Positions 8,375 through 15,533 of a stretch of DNA of 44,242 bases are shown in pieces (position 1 is the stretch's first letter; each line of letters starts with the position of its first letter). The notes below the pieces were generated by a model, which saw only the letters and a list, made by a program, of their open reading frames with translations, searched no databases and was not told the DNA's origin. Both the position numbers and the translations under genes were made by a program. Origin of the DNA: Streptomyces longispororuber (lineage in GTDB: Bacteria > Actinomycetota > Actinomycetes > Streptomycetales > Streptomycetaceae); assembly GCF_024448165.1 (NCBI RefSeq), contig NZ_JAMOLN010000064.1, positions 1 through 44,242 of the forward strand, read 5' to 3'.

Positions 8375-9186
8375 CCACCACCGGGGCGGAGTCCCGCAGA
8401 CAGACCATCGCCGAGCACGTCCTCACCGAGGGCACGGCCACCGGCGCGGAGCTCGCCGAGCTCACCGGCGTCAGCCTGATGACCGTCCACCGCGACCTCG
8501 ACGAACTGTCCCGGCGCGGCGTCCTGCGCCGGTTCCGCGGCGGCGCCTCCGCGCTGCCGTCGACGGTCTTCGAGTCCAATCTGGACTACCGCCTCGGGGT
8601 GAACGTCGCGGAGAAGGACGCCATCGCGCGGGCGGCCGCCGAGCTGGTGGAACCCGGCATGTCGGTGCTCCTGGACGACTCGACGTCCGCGCTCGCGCTC
8701 GCCGCCCTGCTGGTGGACGTCACCCCGCTGACCGTGGTCACGAACGCGCGCCGGGTCCTCGACGTGTTCGCCGGCCGCGAGGGCATCCGGCTGCTGGCGC
8801 TCGGCGGCGAGTACTCGCACACCCACGACTCGTTCCTCGGGGTGGCCTGCGTGGAGGCGGTGGAGGCGCTCTCCGTCGACATGGTGATCGTGTCGACGTC
8901 GGCGATGGACGCGCGCATGACGTACCACCAGGAGCAGGACGTGGTCCTGGTGAAGCGGGCGATGCTCGCGTCCGGCACCCGCAAGGTGCTCCTGATGGAC
9001 CACACGAAGCTGGCCAGGACGGCGCTCCACCGGGTGGCGCCGGTGGCCGACTTCGACCAGGTCGTGGTCGACGCGGCCGTGGACGGCGAGCTGGTGCGCT
9101 CGCTGCGCCGGCAGACCGAGGTGCGGGTGGCGGCGGCCGACGGCGGCCCGGACCCCGAGGACGGTGCGGGCGCCGGCAACCGATAG
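8371..9186 (+). CDS. DeoR/GlpR-family transcriptional repressor
   Basis: A 271-aa regulator of sugar catabolism. The N-terminal DeoR helix-turn-helix (GAELAELTGVSLMTVHRDLD, about residues 22-41) is followed by the sugar-phosphate-sensing domain with the family hallmarks VLLDDSTSALALA and LLALGGEYSHTH. Members of this family release DNA on binding a phosphorylated sugar, here probably a product of one of the two neighbouring FGGY kinases. ATG 8371 overlaps the phosphatase stop. The last ~20 residues are a Gly/Asp/Glu-rich tail. Two copies of a shared element, at 7659-7674 and 9204-9219, are the best candidates for its binding sites. Confidence 0.92.
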   Translation: MTTTGAESRRQTIAEHVLTEGTATGAELAELTGVSLMTVHRDLDELSRRGVLRRFRGGASALPSTVFESNLDYRLGVNVAEKDAIARAAAELVEPGMSVLLDDSTSALALAALLVDVTPLTVVTNARRVLDVFAGREGIRLLALGGEYSHTHDSFLGVACVEAVEALSVDMVIVSTSAMDARMTYHQEQDVVLVKRAMLASGTRKVLLMDHTKLARTALHRVAPVADFDQVVVDAAVDGELVRSLRRQTEVRVAAADGGPDPEDGAGAGNR

Positions 9187-9203
9187 CGGGGGTTGTTTTC
9201 ATC

Positions 9204-9219
9204 ATCGGGCGTGTTAATT
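9204..9219 (+). promoter_or_regulatory. Candidate DeoR operator, copy B
   Basis: ATCGGGCGTGTTAATT lies in the 131-nt gap between deoR and the second kinase gene, about 100 nt before its ATG. It matches copy A (minus strand 7674-7659) at 13 of 16 positions. The surrounding 9191-9225 stretch is clearly richer in A+T than its flanks, as expected for a promoter and operator. Placement shows the kinase has its own promoter rather than relying on read-through from deoR. Confidence 0.5.
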
Positions 9220-9317
9220 TCACAGGGCGATGCTCGTCGCCGTGTCCCGCCGTGTCCTGGCGTGATCGTCGCGGCAGTTGAGTGCATCTGAGCCGAGACC
9301 GAGAGGACCGCTCGCCG

Positions 9318-10778
9318 ATGAGCAGTACCGCCCTGCCCCCCGCCCCCGTCGTCGTGGGCATCGATGTGGCGACCGCCGCGGTGCGGGTGGTGTGCGTCGA
9401 TGCCGCGGGCCGGGTGGCCGCGCAGGCCCGGGCCGCGCTGCCCGCGCCGGTGCGCGGTCCGGGCGGGACCAGTGAGCAGGACGCCGGGGCGTGGTGGCCG
9501 GCCACGGCGGGTGCGCTGCGCCGGGCGACCGGGGAGTTGCCGGGCGGTGGGCGCGAGGTGGTGGCGGTGGCGGTGTCCGCCACGTCCGGGACGCTGGTCC
9601 CCGCGGACTCCGCGGGGGCGCCGCTCGGCCCGGCCCTCATGTACGACGACCGGCGGGCGGCCGACCTCAACTCCCTTGCCCAGGAGGCCGGTTCGGCGCG
9701 CTGGAAGGATCTGGGGCTCACCGTCGGCCCGACCGCAGCACTCGGCCGCCTCGCCTGGTGCGTGCGCGCGTACGGCGCTTCCGCCGTCCGTCACGTCCTG
9801 CACACGCCCGATCTGCTCGGCCGGCACCTGACCGGCGGGCCGGTGCCCACCGACTGGAGCCATGCCCTGAAGACCGGCTACGACCCGCGCGCGGGCGGCT
9901 GGGCCGACGAGGTCTTCGACGCGCTCGGCGTGCCCGCGGCACTGCTCCCGCAGGTCGCCGCTCCGGGCACGGCGGCGGGTTCCGTCTGCCGTGCGGCGGC
10001 GGCCGAGACCGGGCTGCCCGAGGGGTGCTCGGTGCGGCTCGGGATGACCGACGGCTGCGCGGGCCAGCTCGCCACGGGCGCCGTGTCGCCGGGCCAGTTC
10101 GTGGGCGTGCTGGGCACCACCTACGTCCTCAAGGGGGTCGCGCGCGAGCTTCCCCTCGACCCGTCGGGCGCCGTCTACAGCCACCGTCATCCCGACGGCT
10201 GGTGGCTGCCGGGCGGGGCGTCCAGCACGGGCGGCGAAGCCCTCGCGGCCACCGACCCGGCCGACCTGCCGCGGCTCGACGCGGCCGCCGCGGACCGCGG
10301 TCCGGCCTCCTGCGTCTCCTATCCGCTGCGCCGCGACGGCGAGCGCTTCCCGTTCGTGTCGGGCGTGGCCCGCGGCTTCCTGCTCGGCTCCCCCGCCGAC
10401 GACGCCGACCACCATCGCGCGGACCTGGAGGGCGTCGCCTTCGTCGAACGGCTCGCGCTCGAACGGCTGTCGGCGCTCGGCGTCGCCGTGACCGGACCGC
10501 TGTACGCGGCGGGGGGCGGCAGCCGCAGCGATCTGTGGAACCGGATCCGCGCGACGGTCCTCGACCGTCCGCTGCGGGTGGCGCGGCGCGCCGAGACGGC
10601 CTTCGGCGCCGCACTGCTCGCGGCCACCGGCACGCTGCACGCCGATCTGACGACGGCGGCCGCGACGATGACGCCCGACCCGGGTCACGAGGTGCTGCCG
10701 GTGCCCGCGGAACGGGCCGCTCTGGACGCGTCGTACGGCCGGTTCCGGGAGGAGTTGGCGACGCGGGGCTGGCTGTGA
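9318..10778 (+). CDS. FGGY-family kinase, D-ribulokinase-like (plant XK-1/cyanobacterial type)
   Basis: A 486-aa ATP-dependent sugar kinase. Its layout and signature segments recall the plant XK-1/cyanobacterial D-ribulose kinase subfamily: SATSGTLVPAD, DWSHALKTGYDP, VYSHRHPDGWWLPGGASSTG, then YPLRRDGERFPF, and the C-terminal AAGGGSRSDLWN. The FGGY catalytic Asp is probably that of LGMTDGCAGQ. The product is clearly a different subfamily from the kinase at 5004-6551, so the island makes two different phosphorylations. ATG 9318 was chosen with AGAGGA upstream; an in-frame start at 9282 would add 12 residues without family support. Likely substrate D-ribulose or a related ketose, recalled from family members and not proven here. 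Confidence 0.88.
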   Translation: MSSTALPPAPVVVGIDVATAAVRVVCVDAAGRVAAQARAALPAPVRGPGGTSEQDAGAWWPATAGALRRATGELPGGGREVVAVAVSATSGTLVPADSAGAPLGPALMYDDRRAADLNSLAQEAGSARWKDLGLTVGPTAALGRLAWCVRAYGASAVRHVLHTPDLLGRHLTGGPVPTDWSHALKTGYDPRAGGWADEVFDALGVPAALLPQVAAPGTAAGSVCRAAAAETGLPEGCSVRLGMTDGCAGQLATGAVSPGQFVGVLGTTYVLKGVARELPLDPSGAVYSHRHPDGWWLPGGASSTGGEALAATDPADLPRLDAAAADRGPASCVSYPLRRDGERFPFVSGVARGFLLGSPADDADHHRADLEGVAFVERLALERLSALGVAVTGPLYAAGGGSRSDLWNRIRATVLDRPLRVARRAETAFGAALLAATGTLHADLTTAAATMTPDPGHEVLPVPAERAALDASYGRFREELATRGWL

Positions 10779-10803
10779 CCCGCGCCGCCACAGCGCCCCG
10801 GGG

Positions 10804-10821
10804 GGACGGGTCTCAGCCCGT
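10804..10821. terminator. Short hairpin between convergent kinase and glycerophosphodiesterase genes
   Basis: GACGGG at 10804-10809 pairs with CCCGTC at 10816-10821 around a 6-nt loop. It covers the last codons of the convergent glycerophosphodiesterase gene and could end transcription of the kinase gene; there is no U-tract, so the call is weak. Confidence 0.35.
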
Positions 10822-11505
10822 CAGCCACTCCTCGATCCGCCCGGGGTGGTCCGTGGTCACGGCGTCCACCCCCAACTCGACGAACCCGTGCAGCAGTTCA
10901 CGGTCGGCGGCGGGCCAGCCGTCCACCCGCAGACCGGCGGCGTGACACCGCTCCACCAGACCGGGGGTGAGCGCGTCGGTGAGCTCCGGGCACACCCAGG
11001 CCGCACCCAGGTCCTTGGCCGTGCGCAGCATGTCGTCCCCGGGACGGTGCGTGATCAGCCCGCGCGCCACCCGCGGCAGACGGCGTGCGGCGTCCTCCAG
11101 CACTTCGGGATGGAACGACGTGAGGACCGCGCGCTCCGGCAGGTCCTGGATCACGCGCACCGCCTCCGGCGCCTTGATCTCGACCTGGACGAGGCCCTCG
11201 AAGGACGCCAGCGCCTCGTCAAGGGTCGGGATGCGCTCGCCCGATCCGGCGTCGAGGGACCGGAGTTGGGCCAGGGTGAGCGCCGCGACCTCGCCCTCGC
11301 CGTCCGTCGTGCGGTCGACCGTGGCGTCGTGGATCACGACGAGCCGGCCGTCGGCACTGACCCGTACGTCCAGTTCGATGCCGTCCGCGCCGAGTTCGGC
11401 GGCCCGCCGGAAGGACCGCAGGGTGTTCTCTGGTTCCTCGGTGCGGGCGCCCCGGTGTCCGTAGACCAGGGGGCGGTTCCCGGCGGTGCGGTTGCCCGGT
11501 GTCAC
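10813..11505 (-). CDS. Glycerophosphodiester phosphodiesterase
   Basis: Hydrolyses glycerophosphodiesters to sn-glycerol-3-phosphate and an alcohol. The 230-aa product has the GDPD fold motifs: YGHRGARTEEPENT at residues 14-27 with the catalytic His and Glu, ELDVRVSADG and VVIHD. There is no signal peptide, so it acts in the cytoplasm. GTG 11505 overlaps the stop of the binding-protein gene (GTGA), making this the last gene of a four-gene ABC transporter operon. The linkage recalls the E. coli ugp arrangement and suggests that the imported solute is a glycerophosphodiester such as glycerophosphocholine. Confidence 0.93.
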   Translation of the reverse strand: MTPGNRTAGNRPLVYGHRGARTEEPENTLRSFRRAAELGADGIELDVRVSADGRLVVIHDATVDRTTDGEGEVAALTLAQLRSLDAGSGERIPTLDEALASFEGLVQVEIKAPEAVRVIQDLPERAVLTSFHPEVLEDAARRLPRVARGLITHRPGDDMLRTAKDLGAAWVCPELTDALTPGLVERCHAAGLRVDGWPAADRELLHGFVELGVDAVTTDHPGRIEEWLTG

Positions 11506-12857
11506 AGGTGCTCCTCGATGCTGTCGCGGTGCCGGTCCACGTTCTTGCGCAGCCGCTCGGCGACGGCGGCGAAAGCCTTCTCGGCGGGCACGTCGGCGGA
11601 CCAGACGTTCTGCAGTCCGGTGTAGATCTGCACGTTGGCGTTGGGCACCATCATGCGGACCTGGTCGCCCTTGCGGGTCAGCGGGAGCTGCTTGACCGCC
11701 GTGTGGACGTTCGGGTCGTCCTTCATGAGGCGGGCGAGGACCGGGGTCTTCGTCGCCGCGGGGACGACCGGCATGTAGCCGGTGTCGACCGTCCACTGCG
11801 CGGCGTTCTCGGGCCGGGCCAGGAAGCGGACGAACTCGGCGGCGGCCTGCTTGCGTTCGCGGGGCGTGCGCCGGAACATGCCGAGTCCGCCGCCGCCGGT
11901 CGTCACCCCGAACTCCTCCTGCCGGGGCAGGAATCCGGTGCCCAGCTCCCAGCCGCCCGCCTTGGCCGCCTCGGTCAGCATCTTTAGGCCGCCCGTGGAG
12001 TTCACGTGCGTGGCGATCAGCTGGTTCGCCAGGTCGTTCTGCGGCGAGTCCGCCATGTACGCGATCCTGTCGCGGTGCACGAGGCGCCGCTGCCACTCGG
12101 CGGCGGCCACCGCACCGCCGTGGTCGATGGTGACGTCGAGGCCGTCCGAGTACGCGCCGCCCCACTGCCAGGCCGAGCACTGGAACATCCAGTCGCCGTC
12201 GATCTTCTGGTACGCCTCCAGGGCGACCCTCTTGCCCTTCACCTCGAGCTTCGTGATGTCCTTCGACCACTCGTACAGCTCGTCCCAGGTCCGGGGCGCA
12301 CGGTCCGGAACTCCGGCCTTCCGGAAGAGCGTCCGATTGTAGTAGAAGAGCGGCGTGGAGCGCGCCAGGGGCAGCCACCAGGTGTGCCCCTTGAGCCGCC
12401 CCTCCTTCAGGAGTCTGGGCTGGTACGTGCGGTCCATCCACGCCGGGTCGAGGTAGTCGTCCCAGCTCTCCAGCGCGTCACCGAAGTAGAACTTGTACCA
12501 CTTCACGTCGGAGAGCACGCACAGGTCGGGCACCTGGCCCGCGACCAGGCCGACCACGGCCTTCTGCGCGCACTCGTCGTACGAACCCTGGAACTGGACG
12601 TCCACGTAGATGTCCCGCTGCCCGGCGTTGAACCGGTCGACGAGCGTCTGCAGCGCCTTTCCGGGTACGTCGGCGAACGTGGACCACAGGACCACGCGGG
12701 TGCGCCGCCCGTACCTGGCGGGGACTTCACCGGCGGGCTGGGCGACGGTACCGCTCGTCGAGCCGCAGGCCGTGAGCAGCGCGGACGCGGCGGCTCCCGC
12801 ACCGAGTCCGAGCAGGGCGCGACGGCCGACGGACGCGCTGCGGAGTACGGGGCTCAC
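11502..12857 (-). CDS. ABC transporter substrate-binding lipoprotein (family 1, sugar/UgpB-like)
   Basis: A 451-aa extracellular solute-binding lipoprotein. The N-terminus has twin arginines (SVGRRALLGLGAG) and a lipobox LLTAC with Cys31, so it is probably exported by Tat and lipidated. The mature protein has the bilobal SBP_bac_1 pattern, with conserved segments such as DLCVLSDVKWYKFYFGD and WWLPLARSTPLFYYN. GTG 12857 overlaps the stop of the upstream permease gene by GTGA. The solute is probably an oligosaccharide or, given the phosphodiesterase downstream, a glycerophosphodiester. A single rare CTA leucine codon occurs near 11983. Confidence 0.92.
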   Translation of the reverse strand: MSPVLRSASVGRRALLGLGAGAAASALLTACGSTSGTVAQPAGEVPARYGRRTRVVLWSTFADVPGKALQTLVDRFNAGQRDIYVDVQFQGSYDECAQKAVVGLVAGQVPDLCVLSDVKWYKFYFGDALESWDDYLDPAWMDRTYQPRLLKEGRLKGHTWWLPLARSTPLFYYNRTLFRKAGVPDRAPRTWDELYEWSKDITKLEVKGKRVALEAYQKIDGDWMFQCSAWQWGGAYSDGLDVTIDHGGAVAAAEWQRRLVHRDRIAYMADSPQNDLANQLIATHVNSTGGLKMLTEAAKAGGWELGTGFLPRQEEFGVTTGGGGLGMFRRTPRERKQAAAEFVRFLARPENAAQWTVDTGYMPVVPAATKTPVLARLMKDDPNVHTAVKQLPLTRKGDQVRMMVPNANVQIYTGLQNVWSADVPAEKAFAAVAERLRKNVDRHRDSIEEHL

Positions 12858-13741
12858 TTTCCGGCTCCCTGGGTCAGCCCGGCGATGATGTGACGCTGGG
12901 CGAGGAAGAAGACGACGAGGACGGGCACGATCACCATGACGGTGCCGGCCAGGATGGGGCCCCAGTTCGAGAAGCCCTCCTGGTTCTTGAGGAACAGCAG
13001 CCCGATGGGCAGGGTGCGCATCTCGGCGCTGCTGGTGACGATCAGCGGCCAGATGAAGTCGTTCCACTTGGTCACCATCACGACGACGGCGACGGTGACG
13101 ACCATGGGCCGCGACATGGGCAGCACGATCGTGACGAGGCGGCGCAGATGGCCGGCTCCGTCGAGCTCCGCCGCCTCCATGACCTCCTTGGGCAGCGTCA
13201 GCATGTGCTGGCGCAGCAGGAACGTGCCGAAGACGGAGCCGAGGCCCGGCGCGATGAGACCGGCCCAGGTGTTGACCCAGCCGAGCTGCGCGACGGTGAG
13301 GAAGTTCGGCAGCAGCGTGACGTGGCCCGGCACCATCATCGCGCCGAGCAGCACCATGAACAGGACGCGCTTGCCGGGGAAGGGGAGGAAGACGAAGGCG
13401 TACGCGCACAGCAGCGCGGCGCAGAGCTCGATCGCGGTGCCGACGACCGACACCACGAGGGAGTTGAGGAAGAACCGGCCGAACGGGGCGGCGTTCCAGG
13501 CGTCGGTGAAGTTCGACCAGCGCAGGTCGGTGGGGATCCAGTGCGTCGGGTAGCTGTAGATGTCCGGGGTGGTCTTGAGGGCGGAGGAGACCAGCCAGTA
13601 CAGGGGTCCCGCGGTGACGGCGGCGACCAGGACGAGCAGCACGTACAGGCCCGCACGCCCCGCTCTGCGCCTGACGGTGCCGGTCGAGCCGGCCGTGCCG
13701 GGCGCGCCCGGCGAGCGGGTCGCGGTGTCGAGGGTGCTCAC
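12854..13741 (-). CDS. ABC transporter permease, MalG/UgpE type
   Basis: A 295-aa inner-membrane permease with about six transmembrane helices and the conserved EAA loop (EVMEAAELDGAGHLRRLVTI) that docks with the ATPase. GTG 13741 overlaps the preceding permease stop (GTGA). The first 30 residues are a Gly/Thr-rich cytoplasmic tail. It forms the membrane channel together with the permease encoded just upstream. The operon contains no ATP-binding subunit; in streptomycetes such carbohydrate systems commonly share the MsiK ATPase encoded elsewhere. Confidence 0.93.
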   Translation of the reverse strand: MSTLDTATRSPGAPGTAGSTGTVRRRAGRAGLYVLLVLVAAVTAGPLYWLVSSALKTTPDIYSYPTHWIPTDLRWSNFTDAWNAAPFGRFFLNSLVVSVVGTAIELCAALLCAYAFVFLPFPGKRVLFMVLLGAMMVPGHVTLLPNFLTVAQLGWVNTWAGLIAPGLGSVFGTFLLRQHMLTLPKEVMEAAELDGAGHLRRLVTIVLPMSRPMVVTVAVVVMVTKWNDFIWPLIVTSSAEMRTLPIGLLFLKNQEGFSNWGPILAGTVMVIVPVLVVFFLAQRHIIAGLTQGAGK

Positions 13742-14703
13742 TGGTAGTGCACCTTCCGTTCGAGGTAGCGGGCCTGAAGTCCGGTGATCAGCAGCAGCAC
13801 CACGAACATGATCATGGCGCCGGCGGCGGACCGGCCCGCGTCGAAGGCGCGGAAGCCCTGGTCGTAGATGAACCAGCTGAGGATCGACGTGGAGGTGCCG
13901 GGGCCGCCGCCGGTCATCACGGCGATCACGTCGAAGGCCTGGAAGGTGGTGATGACGGAGGTCACCAGGAGGAAGAAGGTGACCGGCGACAGGAGCGGGA
14001 CCGTGATCCGGCGCAGCCTGGTCCAGGCGCTCGCGCCGTCGAGGGCCGCGGCCTCGTACACGTCGCGCGGCATCGACTGGAGACCGGCGAGGTACACCAC
14101 GGCGACGAACCCGGTGTTCTTCCACAGATAGACGACGACCAGCCCGAACAGGGACCACTTCGAGTCCGTCATCATCGCCGGCGCGGTCAGCCCGAGCGGC
14201 GCCATCAAGGGCCGTATCAGGCCGTAGTTGGGGTCGAACACGAACAGCCACAGGGTGCCGACGGCCGCGCCCGACAGGACGTACGGGGCGAAGGTGAGGG
14301 TGCGCACGACGCGGGTGCCGCGCAGCTTCTGGTTGAGCAGCAGCGCGATGGCCAGGCCCAGGACCATGCCGCCCGCGACGATGCCCACGACGAAGAGAAC
14401 CGTGGTCCACAGCGTGCCGCGGAAGTCCGGATCGGCGATCAGGTCCACGTAGTTGGTCAGGCCGACGAACTTCTTGACCGGGGAGATCATGTCCCAGTCG
14501 GTGAGGCTGAGGTAGCCGTTGTAGACCACCGGCCAGTACGCGAAGACCAACAGGAAGAAGAAGTTGGGGGCGGCGAACGCGGCGAAGAGGAGATGGTCGC
14601 GGCGCCGTCGCCGGGCACGTGCCCGAGGGCCCGCGTCCTGGGCGGAGGCCGCCCTCGGCGGGGCGGCGACGCTGCCGCCCCGCTGCGCGTCGGTGACGGT
14701 CAA
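13738..14703 (-). CDS. ABC transporter permease, MalF/UgpA type
   Basis: A 321-aa integral membrane protein with about six helices, the first gene of the four-gene import operon. The EAA motif is DVYEAAALDGASAWTRLRRI. The N-terminal 40 residues are Arg/Ala-rich and cytoplasmic. I choose the TTG at 14703 because GGAAGGA sits 9 nt before it and the upstream in-frame residues look non-coding; a longer reading to 14871 would run through the promoter region and is unlikely. A different GTG or TTG start is possible within the first 20 codons. Confidence 0.85.
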   Translation of the reverse strand: MTVTDAQRGGSVAAPPRAASAQDAGPRARARRRRRDHLLFAAFAAPNFFFLLVFAYWPVVYNGYLSLTDWDMISPVKKFVGLTNYVDLIADPDFRGTLWTTVLFVVGIVAGGMVLGLAIALLLNQKLRGTRVVRTLTFAPYVLSGAAVGTLWLFVFDPNYGLIRPLMAPLGLTAPAMMTDSKWSLFGLVVVYLWKNTGFVAVVYLAGLQSMPRDVYEAAALDGASAWTRLRRITVPLLSPVTFFLLVTSVITTFQAFDVIAVMTGGGPGTSTSILSWFIYDQGFRAFDAGRSAAGAMIMFVVLLLITGLQARYLERKVHYQ

Positions 14704-14864
14704 GGGGCTGGGTCCTTCCGGGTTGGCCCGGCCGGGAGGCGGCCTGGGCTCGGACACCCCAAGGGATACCAACAACATTAATGAGAAGTAAACACCTCTC
14801 GGCGTTACAACTTTCATCGCCATCTCGTCGATCGACCGGCGTCGCACACCATCGATTACCTCCT

Positions 14865-14894
14865 TTGACATACCTATCTCGTCAGACCTACATT
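14865..14894 (+). promoter_or_regulatory. Strong sigma-70-type promoter of the marR gene, predicting a leaderless mRNA
   Basis: TTGACA at 14865-14870 and TACATT at 14889-14894 are 18 nt apart, close to consensus. Counting 6-7 nt from the -10 box puts the transcription start at or within one base of the ATG at 14901, and no Shine-Dalgarno sequence precedes that ATG. The 14704-14900 gap is otherwise a relatively AT-rich divergent promoter region shared with the permease operon. Confidence 0.65.
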
Positions 14895-14900
14895 GCGCCC

Positions 14901-15383
14901 ATGCCCGATTCCCGCGCCGCCGACCAGGACCACGAGCGAGTGGCGACCGCCCTCGCGTCCTGCCTGCCCGCGCTGAACCGGGCCCTCGACCGTCGGGTCG
15001 GCCAGGACTTCGACCGGCCCAAGCCGTCGGACGCCCAGATCGCCCTGCTGCGCTTCGTGGCGCGGCAGGAGGGCGCCACCGTGCGCGAGGCCGCCGACGC
15101 CCTGCTCATGCGGCCGAACAACGTGAGCGCGATCGTCTCCCAGCTCACCCGGCAGGGTCTCCTCGACCGTCGCCAGGACAGCGGGGACAAGCGGATCGCC
15201 CACCTGTACCCGACCGCGCGCGCCCGGCGTGAACTCGCCGAGGTGCGCCGCCTGGAGGGCAAGCACCTCGCGCAGGCGCTGCAGGCCCTCACCGACGGCG
15301 AGCGCGACGCGCTCGGCTCGGCCGTCGGCGCGCTGACGTCACTGACGCGGGCGCTGCACCCGTCGTCGACGGTCTCCGAGTAG
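14901..15383 (+). CDS. MarR-family transcriptional regulator
   Basis: A 160-aa winged-helix regulator. The DNA-binding part (TVREAADALLMRPNNVSAIV, then RQGLLDRRQDSGDKR) lies about residues 55-100, with the helical dimer domain on both sides. It is followed after 150 nt by a DHA2-type multidrug exporter on the same strand, the usual pairing in which the regulator represses the pump and responds to the pump's substrate. ATG 14901 is chosen because the family N-terminus fits and because the promoter places the mRNA start there; the in-frame upstream sequence to 14781 spans the promoter and is not coding. Confidence 0.9.
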   Translation: MPDSRAADQDHERVATALASCLPALNRALDRRVGQDFDRPKPSDAQIALLRFVARQEGATVREAADALLMRPNNVSAIVSQLTRQGLLDRRQDSGDKRIAHLYPTARARRELAEVRRLEGKHLAQALQALTDGERDALGSAVGALTSLTRALHPSSTVSE

Positions 15384-15430
15384 TACCGCTCCGTACCACT
15401 CGGCATCGCTCGGCATCGCTCGGCACCGCT
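15381..15430. repeat. Five degenerate 10-bp tandem units
   Basis: Starting at the marR stop, 10-bp blocks follow each other: TAGTACCGCT, CCGTACCACT, CGGCATCGCT, CGGCATCGCT, CGGCACCGCT. The middle two are identical and the outer ones differ by one to several bases. The array lies between the regulator and the exporter gene and has no coding role that I can see. Confidence 0.6.
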
Positions 15431-15449
15431 CCAGGCGCGCCCGCCTCCA

Positions 15450-15477
15450 CCCCCGTCCCGGCCCCGGCCGGCGGGGG
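15450..15477. terminator. GC-rich hairpin between marR and the exporter gene
   Basis: CCCCCG (15450-15455) pairs with CGGGGG (15472-15477), with further GGCC self-pairing inside the loop. It could separate marR from the exporter transcript or act as a processing site. No U-tract follows. Confidence 0.35.
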
Positions 15478-15533
15478 CGCGGCCGCGCGCCTTCCTCCCT
15501 CACCCGAAACCCGAAAGACAGGGCACCCCTTTC

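Noticed and set aside
14704..14790. A third copy of the DeoR element in front of the sugar permease operon
   Set aside because: Only GTGTTTACT resembles the core (about 7 of 9); the ATCGG half is missing, so it is not claimed as a site.
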